This document shows positions 39,103-48,854 of a DNA stretch of 64,000 nt, in pieces. Position numbers and translations under genes: made by a program. Source of the DNA: Aquipuribacter nitratireducens. Its GTDB lineage: Bacteria > Actinomycetota > Actinomycetes > Actinomycetales > JBBAYJ01. The notes under the pieces are model-generated. The model saw only the letters and a list, made by a program, of their open reading frames with translations, did not search any database and was not told the DNA's origin. The stretch's first letter is position 1. Every line of letters starts with the position of its first letter. Location of the stretch: assembly GCF_037860835.1 (NCBI RefSeq), contig NZ_JBBEOG010000006.1:150565-214564 (forward strand), written 5' to 3'.

Positions 39103-41130
39103 GTGGCACTGCTCGAGAGCTACGTCGCCGGAGCGTGGCGCACCCCGGACGACGAGGGCGCACCCCTGCTCGACGCCGCCACCGGTGCGGAGGTCGCCCG
39201 CATCTCCACACGGCCCGTCGCGGCCGCGGACGCCGTCCGGCACGCCCGCGAAGTCGGCGGGCCCGCGCTGCGGGCGATGACGTTCCACGAGCGCGCCATG
39301 CTCGTGAAGGAGCTCGCCCTCGCCCTCAAGGAGCACCTCGACGAGCTCTACGAGCTGTCGTACGCGACCGGCGCCACGGCCCGGGACACCGCCGTCGACG
39401 TCGACGGCGGCATCGTCACGATGCTCGGGATGTCGTCGGTCGCGCGGCGGACCCTGCCGAACGACGTCGTTGCGGTCGACGGGCCCGTCGAGCGGGTGAG
39501 CCGCGGCGGCACGTTCCTCGCCCAGCACGTGTGGACCCCGCTCCGCGGCGTCGCCGTGCAGGTCAACGCGTACAACTTCCCGGTCTGGGGGGCGCTGGAG
39601 AAGCTCGCGCCGGCGCTCGTCGCCGGCGTGCCGAGCATCGTGAAGCCCGCGGAGCAGACGTCGTACGTCACCGAGCGGACGGTCCGCCTCGCGCTCGCGA
39701 CCGGGATCCTGCCGGAGGGCGCGCTGCAGCTGCTCGTCGGCGCCCCCGACGGGCTCCTCGACGCGCTCGACGCCCAGGACCTGCTCGGGTTCACCGGGTC
39801 GGCGGAGACCGCCGCCGTGCTGCGTGCCCACCCGGCGGTCGTGCAGCGCGGCGTGCGGTTCACCGCCGAGGCGGACTCCCTCAACGCCGCCGTCCTCGGC
39901 CCGGACGCCACACCGGGCACGCCGGAGTTCGACCTCTTCGTCACGGAGGTCGCCCGGGAGATGACGGTGAAGGCCGGGCAGAAGTGCACCGCCGTGCGGC
40001 GGGCGTTCGTGCCGTCGTCGCTCCTGGCCGACGTCGAGGGCGCGCTCGCCGCGCGCCTGGCGACGGCGACCGTCGGCGACCCACGCGACCCCGCCACCCG
40101 GGTGGGGGCGCTCGTCGACCTCGAGCAGCGCGACGCCGTGCGCGCGGCGACCCGTCGCATCGCCGCCGACGCGAGCGTCGTCAGCGGGTCCCTCGACGAC
40201 GTCGCGGTCGCCGGACTCGAGCGGGGCGCGTTCATGGCGCCGGTCCTGCTCCGCGCCCACGACGCCCGCTCGTCCGCCGCGCACGAGGTGGAGCCGTTCG
40301 GGCCGGTCGCCTCGCTCATGGCGTACGACCGCACCGACGAGGTCGTCGACCTCCTCGCGCTGGGGCGCGGCTCCCTCGTCGCGAGCGTCGTGAGCCACGA
40401 CGAGCGCTTCGTCCGCGACGTCGTGCTCGGCGCCGCCGCCCACCACGGCCGGGTCCTCGTCCTCGACCGCGACGACGCCGCCGAGTCGACCGGTCACGGC
40501 AGCCCGCTCCCGCACCTCGTCCACGGCGGGCCCGGCCGCGCCGGCGGCGGGGAGGAGCTCGGCGGGGTGCGCGGGGTGTTCCACCACATGCAGCGCACCG
40601 CCGTCCAGGGCAGCCCCGACATGCTGACCGCCGTCACCGGGCAGTGGGTCGCCGGGTCGCGGCGCCGCACCGACGGCCCGCACCCGTTCCGGAAGTCGAT
40701 GGCCGAGCTCGCCGTCGGCGACGCGTTCGTGTCCGACTGGCACGACGTCACCGCCGAGGACATCGACTCGTTCGCCGTCATGACCGGCGACACGTTCTAC
40801 GCCCACACCGATCCCGACGCCGCGGCCGCGAACCCCATCTTCGGCGGGATCGTGGCGCACGGGTACTGGGTGCTGTCGCGCGCGGCCGGGCTGTTCGTCG
40901 ACCCCGCGCCCGGCCCCGTGCTCGCCAACACGGGCCTGGAGAACCTCCGCTTCACCGAACCCGTGCGGGTGGGGGACCGCATCCGGGTGGCGCTGACGTG
41001 CAAGGCGCTCAACCCGCGCGAGCACACCGACTACGGCGAGGTCCGCTGGGACGCACAGGTGACGAACGACCGCGACGAGCTGTGCGCGACCTACACGCTG
41101 CTCACGATGGTGACGAAGCAGCCCCGCTGA
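39103..41130 (+). CDS. paaZ: bifunctional oxepin-CoA hydrolase/3-oxo-5,6-dehydrosuberyl-CoA semialdehyde dehydrogenase
   Basis: A 675-residue two-domain enzyme. The N-terminal aldehyde dehydrogenase (about 1-520) has the catalytic Cys295 in KAGQKCTAVRR and the general base Glu in FTAEADS. The C-terminal MaoC hydratase (about 540-675) has MTGDTFYAHTDPDAA with Asp563 and His568, matching the catalytic pair of E. coli PaaZ. It opens the oxepin ring and oxidises the resulting aldehyde. GTG 39103 follows GAGGAGGAG. Last gene of the operon; its end overlaps the convergent response regulator by 29 bp. Confidence 0.95.
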   Translation: MALLESYVAGAWRTPDDEGAPLLDAATGAEVARISTRPVAAADAVRHAREVGGPALRAMTFHERAMLVKELALALKEHLDELYELSYATGATARDTAVDVDGGIVTMLGMSSVARRTLPNDVVAVDGPVERVSRGGTFLAQHVWTPLRGVAVQVNAYNFPVWGALEKLAPALVAGVPSIVKPAEQTSYVTERTVRLALATGILPEGALQLLVGAPDGLLDALDAQDLLGFTGSAETAAVLRAHPAVVQRGVRFTAEADSLNAAVLGPDATPGTPEFDLFVTEVAREMTVKAGQKCTAVRRAFVPSSLLADVEGALAARLATATVGDPRDPATRVGALVDLEQRDAVRAATRRIAADASVVSGSLDDVAVAGLERGAFMAPVLLRAHDARSSAAHEVEPFGPVASLMAYDRTDEVVDLLALGRGSLVASVVSHDERFVRDVVLGAAAHHGRVLVLDRDDAAESTGHGSPLPHLVHGGPGRAGGGEELGGVRGVFHHMQRTAVQGSPDMLTAVTGQWVAGSRRRTDGPHPFRKSMAELAVGDAFVSDWHDVTAEDIDSFAVMTGDTFYAHTDPDAAAANPIFGGIVAHGYWVLSRAAGLFVDPAPGPVLANTGLENLRFTEPVRVGDRIRVALTCKALNPREHTDYGEVRWDAQVTNDRDELCATYTLLTMVTKQPR

Positions 41131-41848
41131 CGCGGCCGCGCCGGCGCTCGACGGCGGGGACCGGCACCGGGCCGGTCCAGCCCGCGCGACGGGCCACGGC
41201 GACCGCCTGCAGCTGCGAGGACACCCCGAGCTTGCGGAGCACCGCGCGGATCTGCGCGCGGACGGTCGTCTCCGACACGACGGCGCGGTCGGCGATCCCG
41301 GCGGCGGGCACGCCCTCCCCGAGGAGGCGGAGGACCTCGGCCTCGCGCGGGGACAGTGCACGCAGCGGCGCCAGCCGCGCCTCCTCCTCCGCGGCCGCCC
41401 GCAACGCCAGCGCGACGAGCCGGTCCCGCTCGCCGGCGGTGGTGACGTCGCCGCCCGAGCGTGCCGCCTCGAGGGCGGACAGCATGACCGGCAGGGGGGT
41501 GCTCTTCGGCAGCACGCCCCGGGCGCCGGCGAGCAGCGCGCGCCCCCACCGGGCCTCGTCGGGCTCGCCCGTGACGACGACGACGACCCACCCGGCCGCG
41601 GTCAGCGGCGCCACGAGCCGGCCGCCGTCGCCCAGGCCGGCGAGATCGAGGTCGAGCCACAGCACGGCAGGCGGGCGCGCCTCGAGGTCCCGGCGGAGCG
41701 CGTCGAGGTCGGCGGCGCCCGCGAGGTCGAGGACCTCGCACGGCACCTCCTGCGCGGCCAGGCTCATGGCGACGGCCTGGGCGAGCAGGCGGTGGTCCTC
41801 CACGACGACGACCCCGCGGGCCGCGTCGGGGTCGCCCGGGACGCTCAC
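41102..41848 (-). CDS. LuxR/NarL-family response regulator
   Basis: A 248-residue regulator. The receiver domain starts VVVVEDHRLLAQAVAMSLAA; the phosphorylated Asp is in VLWLDLDLAGLGDGG and the switch Lys in RGVLPKSTPLPV. The C-terminal LuxR helix-turn-helix is LSPREAEVLRLLGEGVPAAG, then VVSETTVRAQIRAVLRKLGV. GTG 41848 overlaps the kinase stop (GTGA), so the two are one operon. No adjacent target is obvious. Confidence 0.9.
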   Translation of the reverse strand: MSVPGDPDAARGVVVVEDHRLLAQAVAMSLAAQEVPCEVLDLAGAADLDALRRDLEARPPAVLWLDLDLAGLGDGGRLVAPLTAAGWVVVVVTGEPDEARWGRALLAGARGVLPKSTPLPVMLSALEAARSGGDVTTAGERDRLVALALRAAAEEEARLAPLRALSPREAEVLRLLGEGVPAAGIADRAVVSETTVRAQIRAVLRKLGVSSQLQAVAVARRAGWTGPVPVPAVERRRGRVSGAASSPS

Positions 41849-43440
41849 CCCCACGGGCCACCAGCCCGGGCCGTGCCGGCCCGGCGCCCGTCCCGCCGGC
41901 CGCCGGCGCGCGGCAGGTCGAGCACGAACGTGGCGCCCTGCCGGTCGCGGGGCGACGCGAGCCGCAGCTCGCCTCCCGCCGACCGGGCCAGCCGGCGGGC
42001 GTGCGCGAGGCCGATGCCCTCGCCGCGGGAGGCGTCCCCGCGGGCCCCGGGGGCGAAGAGCCGGCCCCGGAGGGAGGGGGACACGCCGGGCCCGTCGTCG
42101 CGGACGACCACGCGCACGGTCCCGGCGTCGACGTCCTCGACGACCACCTCGACGGCGGCGCCGGGCGCGTGGACGAGGGCGTTGTCGAGGAGCGTCGACA
42201 CGACCGTCGCGAGGTCGTCGGGGTGGATCCCGACGACGCACCCGCTCGGCGCCCACCGCACGGTCGCCAGCCGCTCCCGCATGGTGACGACGACGGGGCG
42301 GACGACGTCGTCGACGCAGGTGCGGCGGTCCTCACCCGCCTGCCGGTGGCCCGCGTGGGCGGGGGCGGCCGGCGCGAGGAGCCGCTCGAGGCGCTCGAGC
42401 TCGGCGCGCACCGACCGGGCGAGCTCACCGTGCTCCTCCCGCCGCAGGGGTCGGCCGCGGACCGCGCCGTGGAGGACGTCCTGCGCGCAGCGCACGCCGG
42501 CGAGCGTCGCGCGCGCGTCGTGGAGGCGGGCGCGGTCGGCGGCGTCGCGTCGCTGGTGCTCGACCAGCTCGTCGAGCACGAGCCGCTCCCGCGCCGCGTC
42601 GGCGCGGAGGACGGCCAGCAGCCCACGGACCGTCACGAGGCACAGCGCCATGGTCGCGACGAGGTCGCTCCCGACCGCCACGACGAGCAGCAGCCCGCCG
42701 AGGGGCCAGCCGAGTGCAGCCACGCCTGCGAGGAGGACGCAGCGCAGGGACCCGACGACGAGGAGCAGCCGGACGGCGACGTTGAGGTCCCCGTCGAGCG
42801 TCGTGGCCCGCCCGAGGCGTACGGCCACGCAGGCCCCGCCCGTCGCGAGGAGGAGGTGGGTGGCGACCGCGTACCCGGCCGGGACCGCCGCGCCGGGCAG
42901 CGCGAGACCCCACACGAGTGCGGCGACCTGTACCGCGACCGCGGCGCCCGCCACGCCGAGGGTGAGGCGCAGCGGGCGCACGCGCGCGTCGACCTGCGCG
43001 GCACGACAGGCCGCCCGCACCGGTGCGGCCAGCACGAGGAACCCGACGACGTGGACGACGAGGCCGACGTCGTGCCGGGCCAGGGCCCCCGGGTCGCCGC
43101 CGCCCGGCGGGAGCAGGGGCGTCGCCGCCGCGGCGCCCACGAGACCCGCTCCGACGAGCCCGGTCGGTGCGCGGTCGGTGCGACCCGACCGCACGAGGAC
43201 CACCACCCCCGACACGAGCAGGCCGAGGCCCACGACCCCCCGCGCCGCCTCGACGAGCACGAGCACGACCGCCACCGGCCAGTGCCCGCCCCCGGCCGCC
43301 GCGGCGAGGGCACCCGCCAGGACGACGACCACGCCGGCGACGACCGACGCCGTGTGCCGCGGCGGCACCGGTTCGGTGGTCCGGCGACGCCGGTCCGGCC
43401 CCGTGTACGACGCCGCCCCTGACCTACCCCTCGTCCCCAC
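41845..43440 (-). CDS. membrane sensor histidine kinase
   Basis: A 531-residue kinase. After a polar N-terminus with SYTGPDRRRRT, about eight membrane helices span residues 35-265. A coiled segment leads to the phosphoacceptor box LHDARATLAGVRCAQDVL, and the C-terminal HATPase domain has STLLDNALVHAPGAAV (N box), VRDDGPGVSP (G1) and GEGIGLAHARRLARSAGGEL (G2). The layout resembles integral-membrane kinases sensing envelope or small-molecule cues. A TAGGTT box 7 nt before GTG 43440 points to a leaderless start. Cognate regulator follows directly. Confidence 0.88.
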   Translation of the reverse strand: MGTRGRSGAASYTGPDRRRRTTEPVPPRHTASVVAGVVVVLAGALAAAAGGGHWPVAVVLVLVEAARGVVGLGLLVSGVVVLVRSGRTDRAPTGLVGAGLVGAAAATPLLPPGGGDPGALARHDVGLVVHVVGFLVLAAPVRAACRAAQVDARVRPLRLTLGVAGAAVAVQVAALVWGLALPGAAVPAGYAVATHLLLATGGACVAVRLGRATTLDGDLNVAVRLLLVVGSLRCVLLAGVAALGWPLGGLLLVVAVGSDLVATMALCLVTVRGLLAVLRADAARERLVLDELVEHQRRDAADRARLHDARATLAGVRCAQDVLHGAVRGRPLRREEHGELARSVRAELERLERLLAPAAPAHAGHRQAGEDRRTCVDDVVRPVVVTMRERLATVRWAPSGCVVGIHPDDLATVVSTLLDNALVHAPGAAVEVVVEDVDAGTVRVVVRDDGPGVSPSLRGRLFAPGARGDASRGEGIGLAHARRLARSAGGELRLASPRDRQGATFVLDLPRAGGRRDGRRAGTARAGGPWG

Positions 43441-43573
43441 GGCGGAGAACCTAGGCAGGGGCCCGGACCCCCACCAGGGAGTCGGGCAGGGCCGGACCGA
43501 ACGACCCTCGGCGCCCTCACCCGTTCGGACGACCCTCGACGGCAGGGAACCCGGACGGGGCCGGCTGCGTCCC

Positions 43574-43915
43574 ATGGGCATGGCAGGGCCGCGGACCTCC
43601 CGGGTGCTCGCCGTCGGCTTCGTCGTCGGCGCCGTCGTCGTGCTGCCCGCCGCGCTGCTCGCCCTCGTGTGGCAGCCCGCCGAGCTGGTGTTCCCGTTCC
43701 TCACCCCCGGTCTCGTCCTGCTGCTCCCGCTGAACGCCGCCATGGCGGACTGGCCCGGCGCCGTCAACATGACGCTGGGCGCCCTGGCGAACGGACTCGT
43801 CGTCGGGGTCGTCGCGGTCCTCCTCGTGCGGCTGTGGGGCATGCTGCGCGGATGGCGCACCCCTCCCACGCCCTCGTCCGGGCCGTCTCGCCCCGGCTCG
43901 CCGACGCCGAGCTGA
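43574..43915 (+). CDS. small hypothetical membrane protein
   Basis: A 113-residue protein with three hydrophobic helices (VLAVGFVVGAVVVLPAALLA, LVFPFLTPGLVLLLPLNAAM and GALANGLVVGVVAVLLVRLW) and a Pro/Ser-rich tail. No family recognised. ATG 43574 or 43580. The tail overlaps the start of the DDAH gene by 64 bp in another frame, so the true C-terminus could be shorter in function but the stop is at 43913-43915. Confidence 0.6.
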   Translation: MGMAGPRTSRVLAVGFVVGAVVVLPAALLALVWQPAELVFPFLTPGLVLLLPLNAAMADWPGAVNMTLGALANGLVVGVVAVLLVRLWGMLRGWRTPPTPSSGPSRPGSPTPS

Positions 43916-44640
43916 CGCACCTCGACCGGGTCCCGATCGACGCCGGGCGCGCCGCCGCCCAGCACGCGGGCTACGTCGACCTGCTCCGCGCCCTCGGTCA
44001 CGAGGTCGTCGAGGTGGCGCCCGCACCGGAGCACCCCGACGGGACCTTCGTCGAGGACGCGGTCGTCGTCGTCGACGACCTCGCGGTGTGCACCCGGCCC
44101 GGTGCGGCCAGCCGGCGCGGGGAGGTGGCGTCCGTGCGCGACACCCTCCACGCGCTCGGGGTGCGGACCGCCGACGTCCCGGCGCCGGCGACGATCGACG
44201 GGGGCGACGTCCTGCAGGTCGGCCCGACGGTGTTCGTGGGCCTCGGCGGTCGCACCGACGCCGCCGGTGTCGCGGCCCTCGAGGCCGCCGTCCACCCGCT
44301 CGGGCGCAGTGTCGTCCCGGTGGAGGTGACGGGCTGCCTCCACCTCAAGAGCGGCGCGACGGCCCTGCCCGACGGGACGGTCGTCGCGGTCACCTCGTGG
44401 CTCGACACCGCCCCGTTCGAGGCCGCCGGGCTCGAGGTCGTCGAGGCCCCGGAACCCGCGGGGGCCGACCTCCTGCTCAGCGGGCAGCGGGTGGTGGTGT
44501 CGGCCGCGGCACCGGCCACCGCGGCGCTCGTGCGCGCCCGCGGGTTCGAGGTGCACGCCGTGGCGATCGACGAGCTGGAGAAGGCCGAGTGCGGCGTCAC
44601 GTGCCTGTCGGTGCTCCTCGACGTGCCGGCGCGCCCCTGA
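43852..44640 (+). CDS. dimethylargininase (DDAH)
   Basis: A 262-residue member of the guanidino-group modifying superfamily. LADAELTHLDRVPIDAGRAA is the typical N-terminus; catalytic residues appear in DGTFVEDAVVVVDD, the VEVTGCLHLKSGATALPD His motif and AECGVTCLSVLLDV with the nucleophile Cys near the C-terminus. It hydrolyses N(omega)-methylated arginines to citrulline and methylamines. ATG 43852. The end overlaps the convergent serine hydrolase gene by 44 bp. Confidence 0.9.
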   Translation: MAHPSHALVRAVSPRLADAELTHLDRVPIDAGRAAAQHAGYVDLLRALGHEVVEVAPAPEHPDGTFVEDAVVVVDDLAVCTRPGAASRRGEVASVRDTLHALGVRTADVPAPATIDGGDVLQVGPTVFVGLGGRTDAAGVAALEAAVHPLGRSVVPVEVTGCLHLKSGATALPDGTVVAVTSWLDTAPFEAAGLEVVEAPEPAGADLLLSGQRVVVSAAAPATAALVRARGFEVHAVAIDELEKAECGVTCLSVLLDVPARP

Positions 44641-45457
44641 GGAGCGCGTCGCGCAGCCCGAGCCCGAGGTCGCGCAGGTCCCGCATCGCGGTCACGCCGC
44701 CGTCGGCCGACACCGCCGGGCCGGTCGCGAGGGCGGCGTAGGCGAACCACCGCCCGTCCGCGCCCAGCAGCCCCACGTCGGCGCGGACGTCGACGTCGCG
44801 GCCCGTCTTGCTCAGCAGCTGGACCCCGCCCTCGCCCTCGACGTGCGCGAGGGGGTCGAGACCGAGTCCGGAGCCGACCATCGAGAGGTCGGCGCCGAGG
44901 GCGAGCCAGCCGCGGACCGTCGACGCGACCGCACGGGACGGCTCGTCGCGGGCGAGACCGGCGAGGAGGGCGGAGAGCTCCGCGGCCGTGCCCTCCGAGA
45001 GGCGCGGCGGGTCGGCGGGGCCGCGGACGTCCCTCACCCGGTCGAGGAGCCGGGTCCGGTGCAGCCCGAGCCGCGCACGCTCGGCGTCCACCCGGTCCGC
45101 GCCCACGACGGCGAGGAGGAGGTTGGTCGCGAGGTTGTCGCTCACCGCGGCGATGAGGACGGCGAGGTCGCCGACCGACAGGACGGGCACCCGGAGGTGC
45201 TGGAGGAGCCCGGAGTCCGCCACCGGCGGCACCGCGTCGACCGTGACGGGCTCGTCGGCGGAGAGGGTGCCCTCGTCGACGGCGCGGGCGAGCGCGAGCA
45301 GCAGGAGGAGCTTGCCGACGCTCGCGGTGGAGCGGACCTCGTCCGCCCGGTGGGCGGCGACCTCGCGACCCTCGACCGTCCGGACGCTGTACGACCACCC
45401 CCGGGTGGTGGCGGCGGGCCAGGGGCGGACGGAGCGAGCGAGCTCGTCGGCGCTCAC
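44597..45457 (-). CDS. serine hydrolase, class A beta-lactamase-like fold
   Basis: A 286-residue penicillin-binding-type hydrolase. Ser46-x-x-Lys49 sits in RSTASVGKLLLLLALA, the SDN motif in VSDNLATNLLLAVVG, and KTG in QLLSKTGRDVDVRADVG. The omega-loop Glu166 of true class A beta-lactamases is not found, so deacylation of beta-lactams is doubtful and a DD-peptidase or esterase role is more likely. No signal peptide is visible, so it may be cytoplasmic. GTG 45457 overlaps the aldose epimerase stop. Confidence 0.83.
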   Translation of the reverse strand: MSADELARSVRPWPAATTRGWSYSVRTVEGREVAAHRADEVRSTASVGKLLLLLALARAVDEGTLSADEPVTVDAVPPVADSGLLQHLRVPVLSVGDLAVLIAAVSDNLATNLLLAVVGADRVDAERARLGLHRTRLLDRVRDVRGPADPPRLSEGTAAELSALLAGLARDEPSRAVASTVRGWLALGADLSMVGSGLGLDPLAHVEGEGGVQLLSKTGRDVDVRADVGLLGADGRWFAYAALATGPAVSADGGVTAMRDLRDLGLGLRDALLRGAPARRGAPTGT

Positions 45458-46533
45458 CCGACGCCGAGGGCGACGACGGTCCGGGTCGTGAGGACGTCGC
45501 CGGGGCGCAGGACGGTCGAAGGGAACTCCCGCCGGTTCGGGGAGTCCGGCCAGTGCTGGGTCTCCAGGCACAGGCCGGCGCCACGGTGCAGCGTCCGCCC
45601 GCCGCGACCGACCAGCGTCCCGTCGAGCGTGACGCCCGTGTACACCTGGACGCCGGGTTCGTCGCTCGCGAGGGTCAGTGTGCGCCCGGACCCGGGATCG
45701 GCCAGGCGCGCGACCAGCGGGAGGCCGCCCGGCCCGGGTGCCCGGCCGTCGACGACGTAGCAGTGGTCGACGCCCCCACCGACGGCCCGCAGCTGCGGGT
45801 GCTCGGCGGCGACGACGTCGCCCACCCGCACCGGGCGACGCAGGTCGAGCGGGCTGCCCTCGACCGGGGCCGGCCCGTCGAGGGGGATGCCGCGCTCGTC
45901 CACCGGCAGGAAGGTCCCGGCGGCGACCTCGAGGAGGTGGTCGGCCACCGTCCCGGAACCCGCGAGGTTCCAGTAGGCGTGGTTGGTGAGGTTGACGACG
46001 GTCGGCGCGTCGGCGACGGCCCGGTACTCCCACCACAGCCCCGTGGCGTCGAGCCGGACGGTGAGGACGACCTCGAGCGCACCGGGGTACCCGGCGTCGC
46101 CGTCCGGGCTGTGGAGGCGCAGCGCGACCCCGTCGGGCACCGGCTCGGCGACCCACACGCGGGCGTGGAAGCCGTCCGGTCCGCCGTGCAGCGACGACGA
46201 GCCGTCGTTGGCCGGCAGCTCGTGGACGGTCCCGTCGAGCGCGAACCGGGCGTCCGCGATGCGGTTCGCGAACCGCCCGACCGTCGCCCCGAGGAACGCG
46301 GTGTCGGCGAGGTACCCGGCGAGGTCGTCGTAGCCGAGGGTGATCTCCCCTGGTCGCCCGTCGCGGTCGGGGGCGACGAGCGACTGCAGCCGCCCGCCGT
46401 ATGACAGGACGGTCGCCCGGACCTCTCCCGTGTCGGTCTCGCGGACGAGGTCGAACGCCGACACGGCCGTGCCGTCGTCGGTGCGACCGAACGGTCGCTC
46501 GTCCACCCGCGTCCCCGTGCCGTCGACCGTCAT
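45454..46533 (-). CDS. aldose 1-epimerase (galactose mutarotase)
   Basis: A 359-residue mutarotase with LSYGGRLQSLVAPDRDGRPG, GATVGRFANRIADARFALDG, the catalytic His in LTNHAYWNLAGSGTVADHLL and the acidic residue near the end in GLCLETQHWPDSPNRREFPS. It interconverts the alpha and beta anomers of glucose or galactose. ATG 46533 is preferred to an ATG at 46569. It is coupled by GTGA to the serine hydrolase; the reason for this pairing is unknown. Confidence 0.92.
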   Translation of the reverse strand: MTVDGTGTRVDERPFGRTDDGTAVSAFDLVRETDTGEVRATVLSYGGRLQSLVAPDRDGRPGEITLGYDDLAGYLADTAFLGATVGRFANRIADARFALDGTVHELPANDGSSSLHGGPDGFHARVWVAEPVPDGVALRLHSPDGDAGYPGALEVVLTVRLDATGLWWEYRAVADAPTVVNLTNHAYWNLAGSGTVADHLLEVAAGTFLPVDERGIPLDGPAPVEGSPLDLRRPVRVGDVVAAEHPQLRAVGGGVDHCYVVDGRAPGPGGLPLVARLADPGSGRTLTLASDEPGVQVYTGVTLDGTLVGRGGRTLHRGAGLCLETQHWPDSPNRREFPSTVLRPGDVLTTRTVVALGVG

Positions 46534-46590
46534 GGGGGCGTTGCTAGCGGAGGAGCAGGCGGCGGGCAAGCCGGCCCACCCGGGGAGGGA

Positions 46591-47241
46591 TCAGCGGGTC
46601 TCGTCGAGGGCCGTCGCCCCGTGCGGCTCCCGGACGTCGACCGTGCGCGGTGTGTCGTCGCCGTCGGTCCCGCGCCCGCCTGCGCGCCCGTCGTCGAGGA
46701 GCACGTCGAAGAGCCGGTGGTAGTGGACGAACGCCTGCCTCAGGTCCTCGGTGGTCCCGGCACCGGACCGGTAGCGATCGCGGTGCCCCTCCGCCGCGCG
46801 GTGGTGCTCGACGACCTCGCCGTGGTCGGCCGCGAGCATGCGGGCGCGCTCGTCGGTGTCCTCGGTCGGGTAGCCGCGCTCCGCCATGACGTCGACGACG
46901 AGGGTCCGCGCCGCCTCGACGGCCTCGACCGGGGTCTCGACGAACGACGTCTGCACCTCGCCCCAGCGCTCGACGTACCGTGTGCGGGACGCGGCGGGAA
47001 CGGGGCGGATCTCGAGCGCGTCGCGCCGCTCGGCGGCCCGACGCAGCTCCCGCTCGGCCTCCCTGCGGCCGTCGCGGTCGTCGGCGGCCTCGACGCTGCG
47101 GTCGTACTCGGGGCCGAACCTGTCCCTCAGCTCCTCGCTGCGGTGCCGCTCGGAGCGGCGCCGCGCCGTCGCCGCGACGACGCCGACCGCCACCAGGGCG
47201 AGCACGACGAGAACGACGAGAACGACCGTCGTGGTGTCCAT
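46591..47241 (-). CDS. conserved actinobacterial membrane-anchored protein of unknown function
   Basis: A 216-residue protein with one N-terminal helix ([20 protein letters not shown]) and a charged helical remainder. The segments [58 protein letters not shown] and [16 protein letters not shown] are conserved in a widespread actinobacterial family without a named function. ATG 47241 follows a GGAGGAGACA-type ribosome binding site. Probably monotopic with a cytoplasmic domain. Confidence 0.75.
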   Translation of the reverse strand: MDTTTVVLVVLVVLALVAVGVVAATARRRSERHRSEELRDRFGPEYDRSVEAADDRDGRREAERELRRAAERRDALEIRPVPAASRTRYVERWGEVQTSFVETPVEAVEAARTLVVDVMAERGYPTEDTDERARMLAADHGEVVEHHRAAEGHRDRYRSGAGTTEDLRQAFVHYHRLFDVLLDDGRAGGRGTDGDDTPRTVDVREPHGATALDETR

Positions 47242-47531
47242 GTCTCCTCCAGTCCGGGCGGCGGCGACGGGCCCGGGCGCCCGCGACGCACCTGCCGCGG
47301 GCACGAGGTACCCCTGACGCGACGTGCTCACTCCCCCTCCCCGGCCGTTGCGCCGAACGGGTGGAGAACCGGGGCCTGACCAACCCGGGAGCAACCCCTG
47401 ACGCGGTAGCGGCGCGGTATCCGGGGTCGTCGGCGGTCGGTTCCGAACCTGCCTCTCAGCCCGCCGCCGGACGTGCCGATCCGAGGGGTGGCGCACCCCG
47501 CGCCCCTCCTTCGAGTGACGAGGCAGAGCCC
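47242..47531. other. intergenic region upstream of chemoreceptor gene
   Basis: A 290-bp gap between divergent genes. It must contain the promoters of the membrane-anchored protein and the chemoreceptor, but I see no convincing -10/-35 pair, sigma-28 motif or hairpin. Sequence is slightly less GC-rich around 47350-47460. Confidence 0.4.
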
Positions 47532-48674
47532 ATGTCCTTCGCGCAGCTGCTCCAGAACGGCTTCCGGCCGTCGACCACGCAGGCCGACATCAACACCGCG
47601 CTGGCCGACGCCGGCAACCCGCTGCGGGCGACGCTCGACAGCCTCGCGGGCAACTGCTTCATCGCCGACCTGAGCCTCACGCTCGTCTACATGAACCGGC
47701 GCGCGCGCAGCACGGTGCAGGAGCTCGCGGGCGCGGTCCGGCAGGCCTTCGGGATGAACCTCGAGCAGCTGCTCGGCGGCTCGATCCACCGCTTCCACAA
47801 GGACCCGGCCCGCATCGACCGGATCCTCGCCGACCCGACGCAGCTTCCCCGCGAGGCGGTCTTCAGCTTCGGCGGCAAGACCCTGCGGACCAGCATCAAC
47901 TCGATCTCCGACGAGCAGGGCACGAAGCTGGGCTACGTCGTCCTGTGGGACGACGTGTCGAGCCGCAACGAGGCTGCGACCACCGCGTTCGACGACGTCC
48001 GCGGCGCCACCGACCGCATCGGCACCGTGTCCGCGCGCCTGCTGGAGGTCGCGGCCGAGACGAGCGGGCAGGCCGACAGCGCCGCGGCCGCCACGGAGGA
48101 GATGCGCGCCGCCGTCGGCTCGATCTCGCAGTCGTCGGTCCACGTCAGCGCCCAGGTGCGCGAGACCATGGCGGCGACCGGAGAGGGCGTGCAGCGCATG
48201 GAGGACCTCCAGCGCTCGAGCCAGGAGATCGGCGACTTCCTCCGCCTCATCACGACCGTCGCGGACCAGACGAAGCTCCTCGCCCTCAACGCGACCATCG
48301 AGGCCGCGCGCGCCGGCGAGGCCGGCCGCGGGTTCGCCGTCGTCGCCGAGGAGGTCAAGCAGCTCGCGGGCACGACCTCGTCCTCCATCAGCGACATCGA
48401 GTCCCGCATCGACGCCATCCAGCGCGCCGCCCAGGCCGCCGTGACGACGCTCGCCCGGATCTCCGGCCTCGTCGACCAGATCAACGAGTCGCAGGACACC
48501 GTCGCCGCGGCGATCGAGCAGCAGTCCGCCGTGACGTCGGAGATCGCGCAGGCCATCGCCCACATCGCCTCCGGCGCCCGCGAGACGGTCGAGCAGTCCG
48601 AGCTGATCCCGCAGGCCGCCGCCGAGGTCACCGCCGAGGCCGCGACGCTCCACGAGATCATCCTCAAGTCCTGA
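47532..48674 (+). CDS. soluble methyl-accepting chemotaxis protein with PAS-like sensor
   Basis: A 380-residue cytoplasmic receptor with no membrane helix. Residues about 25-150 form a PAS-like domain ([40 protein letters not shown]), followed by a helical signalling domain whose hairpin tip, [20 protein letters not shown] then [15 protein letters not shown], is the canonical CheA/CheW-binding region. It should control chemotaxis or another Che-like output, but no che or flagellar gene is in the window. ATG 47532; followed by a strong hairpin. Confidence 0.9.
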   Translation: MSFAQLLQNGFRPSTTQADINTALADAGNPLRATLDSLAGNCFIADLSLTLVYMNRRARSTVQELAGAVRQAFGMNLEQLLGGSIHRFHKDPARIDRILADPTQLPREAVFSFGGKTLRTSINSISDEQGTKLGYVVLWDDVSSRNEAATTAFDDVRGATDRIGTVSARLLEVAAETSGQADSAAAATEEMRAAVGSISQSSVHVSAQVRETMAATGEGVQRMEDLQRSSQEIGDFLRLITTVADQTKLLALNATIEAARAGEAGRGFAVVAEEVKQLAGTTSSSISDIESRIDAIQRAAQAAVTTLARISGLVDQINESQDTVAAAIEQQSAVTSEIAQAIAHIASGARETVEQSELIPQAAAEVTAEAATLHEIILKS

Positions 48675-48698
48675 CGCGCCGCGTCAGGCCCCCCGACA

Positions 48699-48728
48699 CG
48701 GCCGCCCCGGGGCACCCCGGGGCGGCCG
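48699..48728 (+). terminator. strong GC-rich terminator after chemoreceptor gene
   Basis: A perfect 14-bp inverted repeat, CGGCCGCCCCGGGG and its complement, around CA, 24 nt after the stop codon. No U-tract follows, as usual for actinobacterial terminators. Confidence 0.75.
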
Positions 48729-48854
48729 TCGCCACGTTTCGTCGATTCTGACGATGTGGGAGGCCGGGTGCCGCGGCGAGTGTGGTCACGCGTCGCCGGG
48801 ACCCGCCCGGCGACCTGACCGAGGCGCCACCGGCGCCCGCAGGAGGCCCATCCC

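Noticed and set aside
44597..45457. Beta-lactamase resistance gene
   Set aside because: SxxK, SDN and KTG are present but the omega-loop Glu is missing and no signal peptide is seen, so resistance cannot be claimed.
47242..47531. Sigma-28 type promoter before the chemoreceptor
   Set aside because: No TAAA or GCCGATAA-like pair at the right spacing; no flagellar genes in the window.
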